Shown here piece after piece: positions 30,301-31,557 of a stretch of 31,557 bases of DNA. Under the pieces are notes generated by a model. That model had not been told where the DNA came from. It searched no databases and worked only from the letters and a program-made list of their open reading frames with translations. The first letter of the stretch is position 1; each line of letters begins with the position of its first letter. The position numbers and the translations under genes are program-made. This DNA is from Lingula anatina (Eukaryota; Brachiopoda; Lingulata; Lingulida; Lingulidae), in the NCBI RefSeq assembly GCF_001039355.2, contig NW_019773561.1, positions 15,982 through 47,538 of the forward strand, in the 5' to 3' direction.

Positions 30301-31308
30301 TGCCTTTAACTATGCTGTAGAACATGGAAGGAAAAAAGTCACTGCAGTGCACAAGGCCAATATCATGTAAGATGGCTTAAGAGTATTTGTTTTTTGGCAT
30401 AGGAAACATCAATTTGTGAACATTGAAATATTGGTTCTCTTTATTGATGTTAAAAATAAATCACAACAGTACAGTAGATATTTGAAAATAAATATTAAAT
30501 TATGTTTTTCAGTTCAAATTGATGTTAGAATGATATAAAAATGATGACAACCTGTCTTTTTCTGAGTTCAATAATATTTTACTTTTAAAAGTAATTTCCC
30601 TTCTTTTTTTAGGAAACTTGGGGATGGTCTGTTTTTGGAATGTTGCAGAAAGGTTTCAGAGGAATTTCCACAAATAGAATTTGAGTCCATGATCATTGAT
30701 AACTGTAGTATGCAGGTATGGGAAATGAAATGTTGTTTTAAAATTGACATTTTTTATCCTAGTCTTTACTTATGTTCATGAAAAAGGTAAACATATTTAT
30801 AAAGATTAATAACCATTATTATATATTTATGTTGCATGTGCTACAATAGCTATAAAGGCTGAACGCAATTTTTGGGTAATGCAAAAAAAATCATTCTACT
30901 ATGTTATGTTAGAAATAACTGATTGCTGAAGAAAATTGGGGTTCCAATTTAGGACACATTAGTAGAATGCAGACTCATATGTATATGTGGAGCAAAACAC
31001 AGAGCTCTTGTTCCTTTGAAGGTATTTGAAGCCAAAACCAAAATGGCTTCTCAACTTATCAGGTCAGCTCACACTCTAAGCTGAAAGCTTGTGAGGCAGG
31101 TAGCTCAGCTGCTATCTCAGAGTGTACACTGGGCCTGACTGTTTTTCTTTCATTATTGTAGATGGTGTCCCGCCCCCAGCAGTTTGATGTGATGGTGCTC
31201 CCCAATCTGTATGGTAACATAGTGGGGAATATAGCAGCTGGACTGACAGGGGGACAGGGAGTGGTGCCTGGCATGAATATAGGAGAGAATTACGCCATCT
31301 TTGAGTCT
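27364..31308 (+). CDS. Idh3g: NAD-isocitrate dehydrogenase, gamma subunit (3' partial)
   Basis: Eight exons: 27364-27441, 28412-28474, 28814-28917, 29440-29610, 29874-30006, 30233-30366, 30613-30715, 31162-31308. Borders are GT/AG and phases agree, giving 311 residues so far; human IDH3G has 393, so about 80 residues lie to the right. The protein is a regulatory subunit of the mitochondrial matrix NAD-dependent isocitrate dehydrogenase of the TCA cycle. Residues 1 to about 47, encoded by exons 1-2, are rich in Arg, Ser and Leu without acidic runs, as a mitochondrial targeting peptide (ending near HKRGYS). Then follow [71 protein letters not shown] and [34 protein letters not shown] and [10 protein letters not shown] point to gamma rather than beta. 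The segment [11 protein letters not shown] lacks the metal-binding aspartates of the catalytic subunit (YGDILSD), as expected of a non-catalytic subunit. Intron 1 has a GC-richer block at about 27710-27860 of unknown origin. Confidence 0.93.
28950..29025 (-). repeat. tRNA-derived sequence (SINE head or tRNA pseudogene)
   Basis: On the minus strand CACTCAGTTGGTAGAGCA (about 29012-28995) matches a Pol III A box and D arm, and GGTTTGAGACC (about 28971-28961) is a slightly decayed B box at about the right spacing. The acceptor stem does not close properly. It lies in Idh3g intron 3. Most likely a tRNA-derived SINE fragment; a decayed tRNA gene is the alternative. Confidence 0.6.
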
Positions 31309-31437
31309 GTGAGTAGTACAGAGGCAAAGTGTTTGGCTGCCTTTGAGGTTATGAATAAGATAGGACATATGTAATCATGCTATCTTTGAGTCTCTATGAA
31401 GAAATATGTACTATACTGTACCATTGAAGTTTTAAGA

Positions 31438-31443
31438 AATAAA
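31438..31443 (+). promoter_or_regulatory. Candidate intronic poly(A) signal in Idh3g
   Basis: AATAAA 64 nt after the stop codon (31372-31374) that would be met if the exon 8 donor at 31309 were not used. It could serve a truncated transcript, or it could be a chance hexamer in AT-rich DNA. Confidence 0.3.
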
Positions 31444-31557
31444 AAGGAAACTCTGACGTATTTGAGCCTGTAAGGAGACTAATGTTAAGGAGTCAGATTC
31501 AGGTTTGTAAGTGTTGTTTAAGTGTAACACTCTTTTATAAAATCACAGCTAAAATAT

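Noticed and set aside
31059-31368. Three overlapping minus-strand frames of 71 codons
   Set aside because: Antisense shadows of Idh3g exon 8; no independent signal.

Overview
The window is nuclear DNA from a metazoan. Its genes are split by AT-rich introns with GT/AG borders, long dinucleotide microsatellites and small transposon relics are common, and nearly all coding exons read as conserved animal proteins. The frequent TACATGTA-like words in the introns remind me of molluscs and other lophotrochozoans. I cannot fix the phylum from the sequence, and an invertebrate deuterostome is not excluded.

Layout: (1) the last exon of a Prickle gene on +, ending in a CaaX prenylation box; (2) a complete tRNA-Glu(TTC); (3) a small three-exon meteorin-like secreted factor on -, whose first intron holds a large foldback repeat; (4) a 13-exon Nischarin gene on -, encoding only the PX-LRR part; (5) a 14-exon SLC37A3-type sugar-phosphate/organophosphate transporter on +; (6) a three-exon Tusc2 (Fus1) gene on -; (7) the first eight exons of Idh3g, the gamma subunit of mitochondrial NAD-isocitrate dehydrogenase, on +, leaving the window at its right edge. 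Exons were assembled by hand from reading phase, GT/AG sites and protein conservation. All phases close without a frameshift.

The genes are unrelated in pathway. Their arrangement is the notable point: Nischarin/SLC37A3 and Tusc2/Idh3g are two head-to-head pairs, with 312 and 474 bp between start codons, which suggests shared bidirectional promoters. Prickle/meteorin-like and SLC37A3/Tusc2 converge. The remaining DNA holds several non-autonomous transposons with recognisable terminal inverted repeats, a roughly 475-bp repeat present twice with a smaller element nested at the same site in both, a tRNA-derived sequence, and microsatellites. I see no bacterial-type system, CRISPR array or intact transposase. 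The most interesting items are the short meteorin homologue, the foldback repeat inside it, the truncated Nischarin architecture, and a possible intronic polyadenylation product of Idh3g. Single ambiguous bases (n) lie at 13157 and 25427, outside coding exons.
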